64,000 nt of DNA, from positions 31,523,383 through 31,587,382 of the forward strand of contig JAOANR010000006.1 of assembly GCA_030278955.1 (NCBI GenBank), written 5' to 3'. The position numbers and the translations under genes were made by a program. This document shows positions 1 to 10,746 of this stretch, one piece after another. Under the pieces are notes generated by a model. It had not been told where the DNA came from. It made no database searches and saw nothing but the letters and a program-made list of their open reading frames with translations. The stretch's first letter is position 1. Each line of letters begins with the position of its first letter. Origin of the DNA: Hygrophila difformis (taxonomy: Eukaryota > Streptophyta > Magnoliopsida > Lamiales > Acanthaceae).

Positions 1-2791
1 TTTAAGATAAGAATTTATAATCCGAGAATGACCCGAAAAATCGAGCCCAAAAAAGTAGAAGGATAGAAGTCCGAAAGAGAGGAGGAAAGGACCCGACGAA
101 TCGCACGACCCGGTCTGGACCGCGGTCGCGGTCCGGACCGGAGCCGTGCGGTGTTTGGCTAAACACCACGCCACCACCACGCCACTTGAACAGGCTGCGG
201 ATTTTGTGCGATCATGCGCGATTTCTGACCTTTTTGGGAAGCTCCGGCTATGGCAACGCGTCTAGGGTTTTGGGAGCCTTTATAAGGTGTGTTTGCAGCT
301 CTAGCCACCTCTTGGCCGCCCTCTTCCACCTTTCTTCATCCCCCATCACCCTCTCTACACACACACTCGAAAAACCTAATTTTTGAGACTTCCGGAGGCC
401 ACCCGACGGAGGAGAGGAAGTTTTGGACGAGGCCAAGCCATAATGGACGCCATGTAGTGGTAAGGAATGAGTTTTAATCTGGAATCTTGGTTTTTAGTTG
501 AAGTTAGAGTCTAATCCGTAGTTTTTTTACATTGTACTCACAAATCGGAGCCGAAGAGAAGGAGACGAGTAGATTGGACGTGTTCGCGGACTCCGGAGGC
601 CATCCCGACGAATCTTAAGACTCTAAACCTCAACCACTGTAAGTTTCTTCCTTGCGTATCAATTTTGGGTGACTAAAATCGAACGAATCAATGGATCTAA
701 AACAAAACGTAAAAATCGGACTTAGAAACCCCAATCCGCGCATTTTCTGAAATCCAGTAAAAACTCCTATTTCGAGAATCCGAAACGAAAAACTCCGAAC
801 TAGAGATTTGTTCTTAACATTTTATTCTAGGTTGTGTCAAAATTTCACGAATTTTCATCGAGCTTTGGTCCCCGAAAACGCATCTGGTTTATTCTGAGAT
901 TTTTGTCAAAACCGAAGAAGCTGACAGAATTATGGTGTTCGAGTTCTTTGACGTTCTTCTAATTGATTCCTTCAAAACTAAACTTTTATGTAAAAACAAA
1001 AGTTGTAGCTAACTGTCTAAATATTGTGTCCGTAAAATTTCACGCATTTTCGTTAACGTTTGCATACTCAAAAACCCTTTTGGAACAGACTGTGATTTAA
1101 AGGAAAAGTTGACAGATTATGCAGTCGAACTTGTTGTGCGTTTTTCTATCCCTTGTGGTCAAAACTAATCTTTGGTGAAAACATAAAAGTTGTAGATAAA
1201 TATATTAAAAATATGCCTGTAAAATTTCATGAACTTTCATTAACATTTGAATCTTCAAATTGATCCGATCAGCCTGTGTTTTTGAAAAGAAAACCTTGAC
1301 AGTTTTTTATCCGAACTTGATGCAAGAATCTGATTTAATCCGGAATGTTTTCGGACATATTGCCTCTAATAAAACTTGCTCATTTTTGTGTCGTGTACGC
1401 GCCTGTAAAATTTCATAATTTTTAGAGATCGTTTACTTTGACAAAAACGTGGTTTAAAAACGGTGCGCTGTTACCGGGAAGTTGACAGATTTTGCGTTTT
1501 GAAAAGATTGCAAAAGTCGGCTTGTTTCCTTACCTAATTTCAAGAAACTTAAAACATGAAAGTTGTTCGTATGGGTGTCCTTGAGCTACTGTATAAATTT
1601 CAGAATTTTTGGTTAAAATACGAATTTTTAAATTAAAAAGGCGTAACCTGTGACGAATTGGATTTTTCAAACTTGAGAAAAACTCGAACTATGAAATGCG
1701 ACGTTGAATCTTTTTATACGACAAAACATAAACTTTCGAAAAATCCCGTTCACTGGACTGAGCCAATCTTCATACAACTATCTTTGAGACTGCCTCGTTA
1801 GTGGTCTCCCTACTATCTGAGATTGCCTCGTTAGTGATCTCCTTACTACGCCAAAACGGCAGTTGTGCACATGGCCTGCCAAATCGGCAGTGAGAAATAC
1901 ACGGCCTGCCCGAATGGCAGTGAAACTGCTTGAAAAGCCTGTCAAACGACAGTTGATATACACGCCTGTCAAATTGACAGTAGATATACACGGCTTGCCA
2001 TAATGGCAATCGATACACACGGCTTGCCAAAATGGCAATCGAGATACATGGCTAGCCAAAACGGCAGTCAACACTGATATGGCTGCGGCCACCGGCTCAC
2101 CGGCTAACTAATTATGATTATTGAGATTGCCTCGTTAGTGATCTCCTTTGTGTGGTGAGGACTTGTGTGCGTATTTAATTATGCTGAAATTATTTATCAT
2201 GTTTTAAAATTATGCTTCTAAATTACGTTCTTAAATTATGCTTTAAATTACGCTTTTTAATTATGCCCTTAAATTCTGGACTCTAATCTCGAATAATCAA
2301 TTATGCTTTTCCGCTGTAAGTTAAATTATGAATTTTTAATATTTCAATTAAGCCTGAGTAAAGCTGTAATTTTTAAATTAATTAAATAATTTTTAAAACC
2401 CCTTTATTGTTACGTTAGGGATTAACTTACTCAGTATTTTATATACTGATAAAACCCGTTGTTTATTTTTCTATTACAGAGTACGGAGCATGATCATGCA
2501 TCGGGGATCACTTTGGAGATTTAGTTATTTATTTTACATGACTTGCATACGGGCTTGTTAACCCGACTTTGGCCATGTCAGCCCTATCTTTAAATTTCCG
2601 CTGCAAATTTATTATTATTATTACATGTGGATGTTATATTATTATTTTAAGCAATTCCGGACTTGTTTTTTTAAAACTTTTTCCAAAACCCATAGCCTTG
2701 CATCTCTTTGGCAAGCTCTGAGAATCCGTGTCTTGCTAGGGAGGTGTGGCGGTGGCATCCCGGCCTGGGTTATCAAATCCGGGGTGTTACA
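1..2791 (+). repeat. Truncated LTR of the Tekay-like chromovirus family
   Basis: This segment matches the LTRs at 26591-29316 and 40042-42764 block by block. The shared blocks are the 'aatgacccgaaaaatcgag' start, the paragraphs of 'aaaatttcacgaattttc' type, the 'cttactcagtatttatata' region and the terminal 'ggggtgttaca'. It starts about 410 bp into the LTR, so the window edge cuts it. It is longer than the homologous part of the other LTRs because of an extra mini-hairpin array at 1850-2068. A 'cctttataagg' TATA-like stretch lies near 275. No primer binding site follows the terminal 'gttaca', so this is a 3' LTR or a solo LTR. It is clearly more diverged than the other two copies, hence older. 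Confidence 0.85.
1850..2068. repeat. Tandem array of mini-hairpins, about 30-bp unit
   Basis: At least six consecutive units of about 27-33 bp each hold a 5-bp inverted repeat around a 4-5 nt loop: CTGCC/GGCAG twice, CTGTC/GACAG twice and TTGCC/GGCAA twice, flanked by 'GCCAAAACGGC'-type outer units. The spacer between hairpins is conserved as 'tgatatacacg' or similar. Both arms change together between units. The two intact LTRs of this family have a GC-rich repeat (GGCTGCGGCCGCCGGATCA, 28599-28670) at the corresponding place instead. Confidence 0.85.
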
Positions 2792-2965
2792 TTTACTTTG
2801 TTGTATCCATATACAAATTTCATGAAACCCAAGGCTTAAGGTGGGGTTGAAATATTGTATCACGAAAGCTTTCAAGCGCCTCAAAGTAAATCCAAGATCG
2901 CGAAAATTTCTGCATTTTGTTCTTACCCTGTCATGTATACAATGTTTTAATTTTATTGTTATATA

Positions 2966-3220
2966 CTTCCTCCATTTTTTTTAAATGTTACACTTCTCAT
3001 TTGCACGTATGCAAATGCACATTTTCAACGATTAATAACTCAAATTCGGTACAAGTAAAAATTCTAAAATGATATTTAAAAACCACAAGATGAGACGAAT
3101 CCAACAAGATTTCACTTGGCTATATTTTGTCTTCTATAGCTATAACAAAAATAGAAGTCAAAGTGCTACAATGAAAAGTAAAAAAACTAAAAATGTAACC
3201 TTTAAAAAAAACAGAGGAAG
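2966..3220. mobile_element. Stowaway-like MITE
   Basis: The ends read CTTCCTCCATTT and, on the other strand, CTTCCTCTGTTT. They are flanked by TA on both sides (2964-2965 and 3221-3222), which is the Stowaway/Tc1-mariner pattern. The body is AT-rich and non-coding and shares the 'aacgattaataactcaaat' block with the element at 6587-6846. Confidence 0.8.
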
Positions 3221-3852
3221 TATATTTTAACATTGCTATATACATTTTCTAACATGCATGCACCGCGTGATGGGAGGATAGGTAAATGTAATTTGAGTGA
3301 AATCTTGTAATTGGTTAAAATTATCATCACAAAATCATGCTCTAGCATCACCTTCATAAACATCACAAAAATAATGGGGCATCATATAATTACCTTGTCA
3401 TTACAAAACCACTAACTGCATCAAGGTACAGATTGGAGATATAGATTGACATTAATGAATATTCTTACGTTTTGTTGAAGGTTTAATTTACATGTATAAC
3501 TTTTGTTGAAGGTTTAATTTACATGTTTAGATTGGGAGTTTTCTTTTATGCAGCTATGTTTGTAAAATAATTACAGTTTAGAGTTTTGAAATTTGAAATA
3601 AATGGTAAAAATTATTTTTAAAAATTGTGATAGTTTTGAACAACGATGTTTGATATTTGAATTTAAAATTAGATTTTATGTATTGGAGTTGGAAAATTTA
3701 AAAGTTGAGGAGGGATAGAGTTTAGAATTTAGCAGTTGTGTTTATAATTTGACTATTAGAGTGAAAAGTATTTATTATCTATAGTTATTTTTAAATTTCG
3801 AAAGCTAAACATTAGCATGTTTTACCAAACAAAGCCTGCATGTGGTTGGTGG
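3221..3852. other. AT-rich spacer, nothing recognised
   Basis: I see no long open frame and no clear repeat. A short 'cataaacatcacaaaa' block here recurs near 7730, hinting at fragments of a common dispersed repeat. Confidence 0.6.
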
Positions 3853-4568
3853 TAGGGCTGTTCAGAGTTCTGTCTAAACCGTAAATCAGACCAGACAAAA
3901 CCGTGACGGTTTGATATAGTTTGCGGTTTAAAATTTGTATTTTTTTTTTAGAAAACTGTGGTTTGTAGTTTAGGTTTGGTCTGAAGAAAAATTAACCAGA
4001 CCAAACCATATACCGCAATTATATATTTAATAAAAATATATATTTGTTTAATATTATTAATAAAAGTATATATATTATATATAATATACTATGAATGATT
4101 CATGCCCTTTCATTGGCTTTTGTTTATTTGTTTAATATGTTACAGAAGTTTCGTTGATGTAATGCACTTTATACATTGGTTTACAGATTATATTTGTAAT
4201 TCTGGTATGTTTCAGAAAGCACATGCTGCTACTGCTACCCTTTATTGGCTCTACTACTGTTGTTTTCTTATGCCATATTTGTAGTTTTATTTTTTCCAAT
4301 AGCTTGTAATAGTTCTAGTTTATTATGTATTTGGCTTGTAAACAGTAAACTTATATTTTTTTTAACTTTTAATTCGCATTTCGGAGTTGGACTGTTATAT
4401 TTACGACTGTAATTCAAAGGATTTTTTTTTAAACTTTGGTTAAACCGCACCAAACTGTTTTTTTCGGTTTGGTTTGGTTTGGTTTAATTTTTTCCAAATC
4501 GTTTTTTTTTTGGCTGTTTGATTTGGGTTTGGTGCGAAACCGCGCCAAACCGCAATGTCACCTTAGAA
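3853..4568. mobile_element. hAT-like non-autonomous relic
   Basis: The segment begins TAGGGCTGTTCA and ends in a region rich in 'aaaccgcaccaaac' and 'tttggtttggtttgg' repeats, closing with AATGTCACCTTAGAA. Flanking octamers are GTTGGTGG (3845-3852) and CTTGGTGG (4569-4576), 7 of 8 matching. Two self-complementary 'accgcac/gtgcggt'-type blocks near the ends are typical of such plant elements. The right terminus is uncertain by about 3 bp, so the classification is tentative. Confidence 0.45.
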
Positions 4569-4843
4569 CTTGGTGGGACTTTTATTGGATAATTATGGAA
4601 TAAAATAATCACTGAATGTAAGGGATTTATCCCTCCATTAATATTTAGATGTCTTTTTATAAATTAAAAAGTATTTCACAGTAGTTTTCGTTTTAGATAT
4701 TTATGCAATATTTTCCAATATTTGTCATAATATCAAATAAGTACTACTATTTCTAGACATGTATTACTAAAATAATTTAGTTGCAGGTAAAAATGAAAGT
4801 TTATGAACTAATGCAATTATTGATTATTAAAATTAAGCTAAAA

Positions 4844-5215
4844 GGGTATGTTCTGCACGGAGCTTTTGGGAGCTTTTGGTAGCTTTAGCTTTTATTTTAA
4901 AACAACAGCCCAGTTCTGCACACTAGCTTTTAGGAGCTTATGTGAGCTTTTGGAAGCTTCTTTTTAGAAGCTACTTGTAGTAGCTTTAAAAAATAAGCTC
5001 CTAGCTTATTGTTGAGCAATTACAATTTTATCCCAATAACCAACTCACTACCCAATAGTCTACATAAATGTTTGTCCTTTTATGTCATTTCATACATTTT
5101 TTGACAGCTACAGCTAGTTGTACAGAACACTTAAATAAAACTGACAACTACAACTCCCACAGCTCCCTACAGCTTCAGCTCCCTACAGCTCCAGCTCTAC
5201 GTGCAGAACAGACCC
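4844..5215. mobile_element. Terminal inverted repeat MITE (Tourist/Harbinger-like)
   Basis: The left end GGGTATGTTCTGCACGGAGC is mirrored by the right end, which reads GGGTCTGTTCTGCACGTAGA on the minus strand. The interior is made of alternating 'agcttttgggagct' and 'agctccctacagct' blocks, so the whole 372 bp can fold into a long imperfect hairpin. A flanking TAA follows the right end; the left trinucleotide is AAA, so the target duplication is imperfect. Confidence 0.7.
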
Positions 5216-5305
5216 TAAATAGGAAGTGAGGGAGTATAAATTTTCATGATGATCACATATTTATGACATATTGGTATGTTAATACTCCATCTGTTCTTTA
5301 ATGAA

Positions 5306-5880
5306 TTCAGCGACGCTTACAATGTATTTCAGGGACATATTTATAGTGATATCAGCGATCCGATATGAAATATTTCAGCAATATATTTGTAGGCATTTCA
5401 ACGACTCTATAAGCAATATTTCAGTGATCTATTTATAGGTATTTTCTGCGACTCGATGAGCAATGTACGCCTATATATGCGTAGCTGGACAAAAAAAAAG
5501 CTATAATAATTACTTACTAAAAATAGATGTTGTGAAGAAGATAACCATAAATTCACCCCAATTTCATCGATGACTTATACTGCATTTCAGCGATATATTT
5601 GTAGCGATCTCAGCGACTCGGCAAAGAACATTTCAGCGACTCAGCAAGCAACATTTTAGCAGCATAGGTATGTAAATTTCAGCGACATGGTTATGCATAT
5701 TTCAGCAACATTTTAGTGATCTCCGTGACATATTTTAGTATATTGAGCGACATGATATAAGATTTTAGTAATTTTCAACACCTGCAATGTATATTTCAGC
5801 GACATAATATAGTATATTCAACGACATGATATAGTAGTTTTCAGCGATGACTTTTGTGCATTTCAGTGATATGATAGTAT
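5306..5880. repeat. Degenerate repeat built on TTTCAGCGAC
   Basis: More than fifteen variants of 'tttcagcgac' or 'atttcagtgat' occur at irregular spacing of roughly 20-45 bp, often followed by 'atatttgtag', 'tcggcaa' or 'atgatatag'. No reading frame runs through it. It looks like an old, drifted satellite or minisatellite rather than a transposon end. Confidence 0.65.
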
Positions 5881-6155
5881 GTACTACGCTATGTTGATGA
5901 CTATATATTTCACTATGACGTAATTATTTTTCTTAATTTATTTATTAAACATGGAGTTTTTTATTATTACAAAAAAGTATTTTGAATTAATGATACAATC
6001 ACCATAAATTAGGAAATAATATAAGCGATTTTGGAAATGAAGAAACCATTACATATTTTTTTTGACAATTTTACCCTTTTTAATTTATAGCCATTAGATT
6101 AATTCAATGGATGAGATTGTTATCTTGACCATACTTTCAAATATATGGAAGCACT

Positions 6156-6330
6156 ATATCCGTTCCCATAAAAAATAAAATTGGAGTGGAGAGAGAATGC
6201 ACAGTATTCTAGAAGTCATTTATGAAAATATAAGGGTAATATTGAAAAAATATGATATAGATGTGTAAAATGATAATTATTTTGAAATGTTTTTTTATTT
6301 ATGAAAAGACAACTAAAATAGAACGGGGAG
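6156..6330. mobile_element. Possible short Stowaway-like MITE
   Basis: The left end TCCGTTCCCAT and the right end, read as CTCCCCGTTCTAT on the minus strand, form a short inverted repeat. TA dinucleotides flank both sides. The body is AT-rich. Confidence 0.4.
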
Positions 6331-6586
6331 TATCATTTATTATCATTTTAATAAATAATTATAATGAAATTATAAAACCAATAGTCAATTTGTCATGATT
6401 TCACTAACATTATTATTTATTATGCACAAATTTGAGGAACTAATTTTATATTTAGTTAATTAAATATAGTATAACATATAATGAAACATGATGAAAACTA
6501 TGCGAAGTGTATAAAACTCAAATCTTATATATTTAAATAGGAACCGAATTGTGTGCATGTGTTTGTATATGTAGGCATCGTATATA

Positions 6587-6846
6587 CTTCTTCCGTCTCA
6601 CTATTTTTGTTACGGATCCACCCAGCACGTATGCCGATACACATTTTTAACGATTAATAACTTAAATTGTGTACAACGAAAAGTTATAAAAAGTTAATTG
6701 TCTAAAACTACAAGATTAGACGAATCTAACAAGATCTCACTTGACTATATTTTTTCTTATATAGCTATGATAAAAATCAAAATTAAAGTTGAACAGTGAA
6801 TAGTACCAAAAAACCGTACGTAACAAATATATTGAGACAGAGGTAG
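6587..6846. mobile_element. Stowaway-like MITE
   Basis: The ends CTTCTTCCGTCTCA and CTACCTCTGTCTCA (minus strand) form a terminal inverted repeat with TA target duplications at 6585-6586 and 6847-6848. It shares internal blocks with the MITEs at 2966-3220 and 24664-24922, so three members of one family lie in this window. Confidence 0.8.
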
Positions 6847-7854
6847 TATGATGGAAGATTGTGCTATGTGGTAGATGAATATAGTGTGATGTCTGTTATG
6901 ATGAGATAGATTTTTGTGTGATAAAAGAATAAGTGATGGGAAATATATTATGTATGATGCGAGATACTTATGTTTTTTTGTGAGTATACACATTCAGATT
7001 TTTCAAGGAATTTTACCTTGTCTGGATTAATTTAAATGCTCTCTTTTTTGGAGAAGCCGAAGTCAAAGAAAGAGTGATGGAAGTCTATGTCACACAAATT
7101 ACAAATGAATAAAGAAGATGAATAGAGGGCTGGATGGAAATCAAACACACATCTCTTGAATTGGAAGGCATGAATTTGCTGCTTCGCCAAGTACATATAC
7201 CAATTAAATGCTCTTTTGAGTTTGAGTAGGATGAACACCCTAAAAATAGGAATACATGATAGGGTCAATGGCATTATGACAGAGTAAAGATTTTTTTTTG
7301 GGCGTTGTGTCTGGTCATTTTCAAAATTTCCATCCCCTCATATGATAAAAGGGTGGTCTTGGATTGGTCAATATTTGTAAGTGGAATCAAGAATGTGTCA
7401 ATGTAGGGCATATGTGAATTCATTAATTATGTGGGTCGTGAATTTTATTAGTGGTATTTTTATGCATGTACAAGGGGCTACTTGTAATTAAAGTTTGGAA
7501 TCTAATTATTCTGGTAGTTGAGGAAAATTATGATTTTTTATATATATATTTTTTTATTTTTGTTTTTTTATATTTTTGGGAGGGACAGTGGGCTCTATTC
7601 TTACCCACATGTAAAGCCACCCCTCATACTTCGGTTAAGTTACATAACTGCAATTTTCTACATGTAATGCTGGATTGAGATTATGTAATGGGTTGGAAAT
7701 ATCTATTGAGCTTCGGCATCATAAACATCACAAAATCCACTGAGACATCATATTCTTCCATTTCCCATCACAAAACTCACACCAGCCATTACATTCTCCG
7801 TGTGCAAAATATACACAATAACCAATTCATATATCCCATGTGTTATTCAAGTTT
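6847..7854. other. Non-coding AT-rich spacer
   Basis: Only short random open frames are present. No splice-linked coding pattern, RNA gene or repeat end can be supported here. Confidence 0.6.
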
Positions 7855-7865
7855 TTTATTACTTT

Positions 7866-8958
7866 TTTTTTTTGAGAGTTCAAATGAGAATATTATAGAA
7901 GCTGGCAAAGCCAGAAGAGCATTACAAGACCAACCAACACCTTCCAAACCATACCACTCAATATCCGAAACCACCTAACAAGCTAATCCCCAAGCCATTA
8001 TCCTCACGATCATCTAACAGTCTACACAATACAAACCATGCAAAAGGAACAACTTCTATCCACCTCAACTCTAAAACCAGATTAAACATACATACACGAA
8101 AAGAGAACAGAACAAAGAACAGAAAGAAACACTCCCCCGGACCTTATTACAGGTTCCATTTCACATCACCATATCAAGGCTCAAATAATCCTGTTTCCAC
8201 AAATCCACTACCAGGAATCTCAAATCCGATCCTGTTCCGACTTTTTAACACCTGCCCTGCGGAATCAAATCCATCTTTCAACCATCCCTTCGCCAGATGA
8301 CCCTTTCCTAGCCCACAAGTCTGCCACTTCATTTCTTTCTCTAAGGATATGAGTCACTTTAACATCTCCTGCACACTTTATAACCGTCATGACAGGTGCC
8401 AATAAATTATACAACCTCCACGGAATTTTCTCCGGTTCATTAATCTATTTCACCACATTGATGGAGTCACATTCAAAAATTAACCTCGGAAGAAGAAATC
8501 CTTGGTCACGAACCAGGGCATCGCAGACCCTACATATGGCTTTAACCTCCGCTTCAGTCGAGTCCATAATCCCAATTGAGTCCGAGAGTTCGAAGATAAC
8601 ATCACCTTTATCGTCTCTAATAATTCCACCAATGCCAGCTGGTCCCGGATTCCCTATTGAGGATCCATTTGTGTTCACTTTCCACCAACCGTTTCTGGGT
8701 CTCTCCGAGACCAAACCTGCACGAGGCCTCCTTCTTCGACTGGCTGACACTGATGAAAGACTGCTCGGAAATCCCGCATCCAGACTGAGCATATTAACAC
8801 CCTCTTTACCATGAAAGACCTGCCACCAAACTCCCACTCTCCATTTTATCTCTTCTGAAACCTGTTTCATATCAAACCTCGCCCTTTAAACACTGCCTCA
8901 TTCCTCCATTTCCACACCGACCACAGGGTTGCCAATCCTGTAAGCATCCACGCAGCCC
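7866..8958 (-). mobile_element. 5'-truncated L1-type LINE with RNase H domain
   Basis: On the minus strand a poly(A) tail (T run from about 7866) ends a sequence bounded by a perfect 11-bp target duplication, tttattacttt, at 7855-7865 and 8959-8969. The coding part starts with a 'WSVWKWRNEAVFKG' segment near 8900 and runs into an RNase H fold: 'WKVNTNGS' followed by 'GIGGIIRDDKGD', 'STEAEVKAI' and 'FECDS', then in another frame 'VTHILRERNEVADLWAR'. These are the conserved blocks of the C-terminal RNase H of plant L1 elements. The first catalytic Asp is replaced by Asn in 'NTNGS'. Frameshifts and 5' truncation make it inactive. Confidence 0.88.
8445..8870 (-). pseudogene. LINE RNase H domain, longest open part
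   Basis: The 141-codon open segment carries the first three RNase H blocks. The 'WWKVNTNGS' block is near residue 62, 'GIIRDDKGDVIF' near 83 and the Glu-bearing helix 'STEAEVKAICRVCDAL' near 104. The 'FECDSINVV' strand is near 132, after which the frame breaks. The last block, with 'RERNEVADLWAR', lies at about 8290-8370 in another frame. RNase H would remove template RNA during target-primed reverse transcription. The usual first Asp (xxDGS) is Asn here, which would disable the enzyme. It is a dead remnant without its reverse transcriptase. Confidence 0.8.
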
Positions 8959-8969
8959 TTTATTACTTT

Positions 8970-9471
8970 ACTCATGGAAAAGAAGGACAAAAAAAAAAGA
9001 AAAAAGAGTATAATAGCGTAAAGGTACCAAGTAATGCATTCAATACTAATTCGATAATTTTAGATCAAGTGAGCACAAGACATCGTAGTACAATACAACA
9101 CTATCTAAAACCACACAATAAGTTATGAGATAAACCTGATAAGCAGAGGGGTGGTTAAGGGCCAATGCAAACTGGGCTTGCACACAGAGCCTCCAAAAAT
9201 TGGAAGCTCGTTTATTTATTTTGTAAATTCTTGTATTTACTAAAAAAAAATCTAGTTTAAAAATTCTAAATCTGATTTGGTAAATGAGTAAAATAATTGT
9301 TGCTTTAAAGTAGAAAGTTTTTTTTCTTATTAAATTTTGTATTTTTTATTTTATTAATTTATAAATAACTTCGGTCATTAATAGGTATGCAAACTTTTCC
9401 GTTGAGTTTTTATGTTATAATCATTATATTATAGTACTAGTTTTACACTTAGTTTTTAAAATTTATAATTA
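8970..9471. other. AT-rich spacer
   Basis: A poly-A-rich stretch follows the LINE target duplication. No coding or repeat structure beyond simple sequence is recognised. Confidence 0.5.
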
Positions 9472-9843
9472 GAGTCCATTTGGATAGGATTTTGGAAAGG
9501 TTCTTTTGACTTTTGTTTTTGCCAAAAACATTTTTAATACAAAATGGGTGTTTGGATGGACTATTAGAAGAAAAAAAAAAGCACCCCGAAAAATAAAAAA
9601 AGTACTTTTGGGAGAAGCATCTCATCCCAAAAACAGAAGTCAAAAATATCTAGTAATGTGTGCGAAGTCTTAAATGCCCATACTAATTTATTTAAATTAC
9701 ACTATAAATATATATTATTCCTATTATCTCATATAAATAGTATGTTCCTTTTGGTAATTATTTTTACTTGCTTCTACTTTTAACTTTTACATTTACTTAT
9801 ACTTTTGGCTTCTGTTTTTTTGAAAGTCCGTCCAAACATGCCC
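9472..9843. mobile_element. Tourist-like MITE with TTA target duplication
   Basis: The left end GAGTCCATTTGGATAGG matches the right end, GGGCATGTTTGGACGGAC on the minus strand. TTA flanks both sides (9469-9471 and 9844-9846). TTA duplication and the 'TTTGGA' core fit PIF/Harbinger-derived Tourist elements. The interior is AT-rich and non-coding. Confidence 0.75.
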
Positions 9844-9979
9844 TTAATTTATTAAATATGATAAAGGGCCTAAAATTTTTATTATTAGACGCCCATGCTC
9901 ACAAGAAAGCAAATTCACACAAAAAGTTGTGAGATAAACCTTACAAGAAGGCAAATTTGAACAAGGTAAGGAATCCGGT

Positions 9980-10071
9980 GGTGTAAGGAATTGGTGAGTA
10001 CCAACCAGCCTGCACATTTTGCCCTTTGAGAAGTCTATATATCAGCAGCAAGCCATGTTGCATTCTCAAGG
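9980..10071 (-). pseudogene. C-terminal piece of an RNase H-like ORF split by the Tat element
   Basis: Read on the minus strand across the CAAGG target site, the frame gives 'SSIP' then a stop then 'ECNMAC'. This resembles the RNase H block that reads 'REGN' or 'RERN' in the other LINE remnants here. The matching N-terminal piece is at 22722-22900. The stop is a TGA where CGA would restore Arg. The fragment is short, so the call is tentative. Confidence 0.4.
10067..10071. repeat. Target site duplication CAAGG (left) of the Tat element
   Basis: CAAGG directly precedes the 5' LTR and is repeated at 22722-22726 directly after the 3' LTR. Confidence 0.9.
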
Positions 10072-10722
10072 TCTTGGGCCACAAGGGAAGTGGGCTGCGA
10101 GAAAATGATTGGGCCATACAAAATGGGCCAGAAAAGAATTCAAAAGGAAAATGGACTTAATATTGAAGGGGGCCGAGAAAACAAAAGACGGACGATTAAG
10201 ATCAAATAAGAGTCTAGACGAAGGGAGATTCCCGAGAACAAGGAATATCGGCCGAAATGGAGTACGGGCAGCCGACGAAGGAAGAGTAAAAATCGGCTCA
10301 GAGGAATCGGCCGGAGAGCGGATATCAGGGTTGCGGCTATAAATAGGGGATGCCATGCACATAATCAAGGGAGACCAATCCACCCCAAAATTCATTTATG
10401 CTAATTTCAATTCTTTGTATCTTTACTGCTTTCCTTGAACAGCTTTCCTAGACTATAGTTTAGCTTGTAGCGGTTATGTTTTTCCAAGTCCACCGTTGTT
10501 TCTCAACAACCGGTAGTTTGGTTCTATTTTTCCGGTGAATTCGCCGTTGTTTCTTAACAACAGGTAGATTCTCCATTGTATCCAGTTTGCCATTATAATT
10601 TCAGTGAATATTCAGTCAAGTTTGGGCGCATTATTGTAAATCCGGACCCGTAATCGGGTTGATCCTTTTCAGATAGCCTCTCTTGAGGAGAAAAAGGTCC
10701 TTGGCTCGACGCTAGCCAAACA
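10072..10722 (+). repeat. 5' LTR of the Tat element
   Basis: It starts TCTTGGGCC (TGTTGGGGCC in the 3' LTR) and ends GCTAGCCAAACA. A TATA box, tataaata, is at 10338-10345, followed by the transcribed repeat region. It is 651 bp against 672 bp for the 3' LTR; the difference equals a 21-bp duplication in the 3' copy. Confidence 0.93.
10338..10345 (+). promoter_or_regulatory. TATA box in 5' LTR
   Basis: The sequence tataaatagggg lies mid-LTR and is conserved in the 3' LTR at 22317-22324. This is the expected RNA polymerase II promoter of the element. Confidence 0.75.
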
Positions 10723-10723
10723 G

Positions 10724-10741
10724 TGGCACGCCCAGTGGGAC
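10724..10741 (+). other. Primer binding site of the Tat element
   Basis: TGGCACGCCCAGTGGGAC lies one base after the LTR. Tat/Ogre elements usually carry a tRNA-complementary site of the form TGGCGCCCACCGTGGGG here. The exact priming tRNA cannot be settled without a tRNA set. Confidence 0.7.
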
Positions 10742-10746
10742 ACACA

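Noticed and set aside
1770..2092. Minus-strand open frames of 86 and 104 codons
   Set aside because: They run through the mini-hairpin array; the His/Arg/Phe-rich repeats reflect the tandem repeat rather than a protein.
7688..7978. 96-codon plus-strand frame
   Set aside because: It crosses the LINE target duplication and poly-A tail; no domain.
8389..8814. 141-codon plus-strand open frame
   Set aside because: It is the antisense of the LINE RNase H domain, which has clear motifs on the minus strand.
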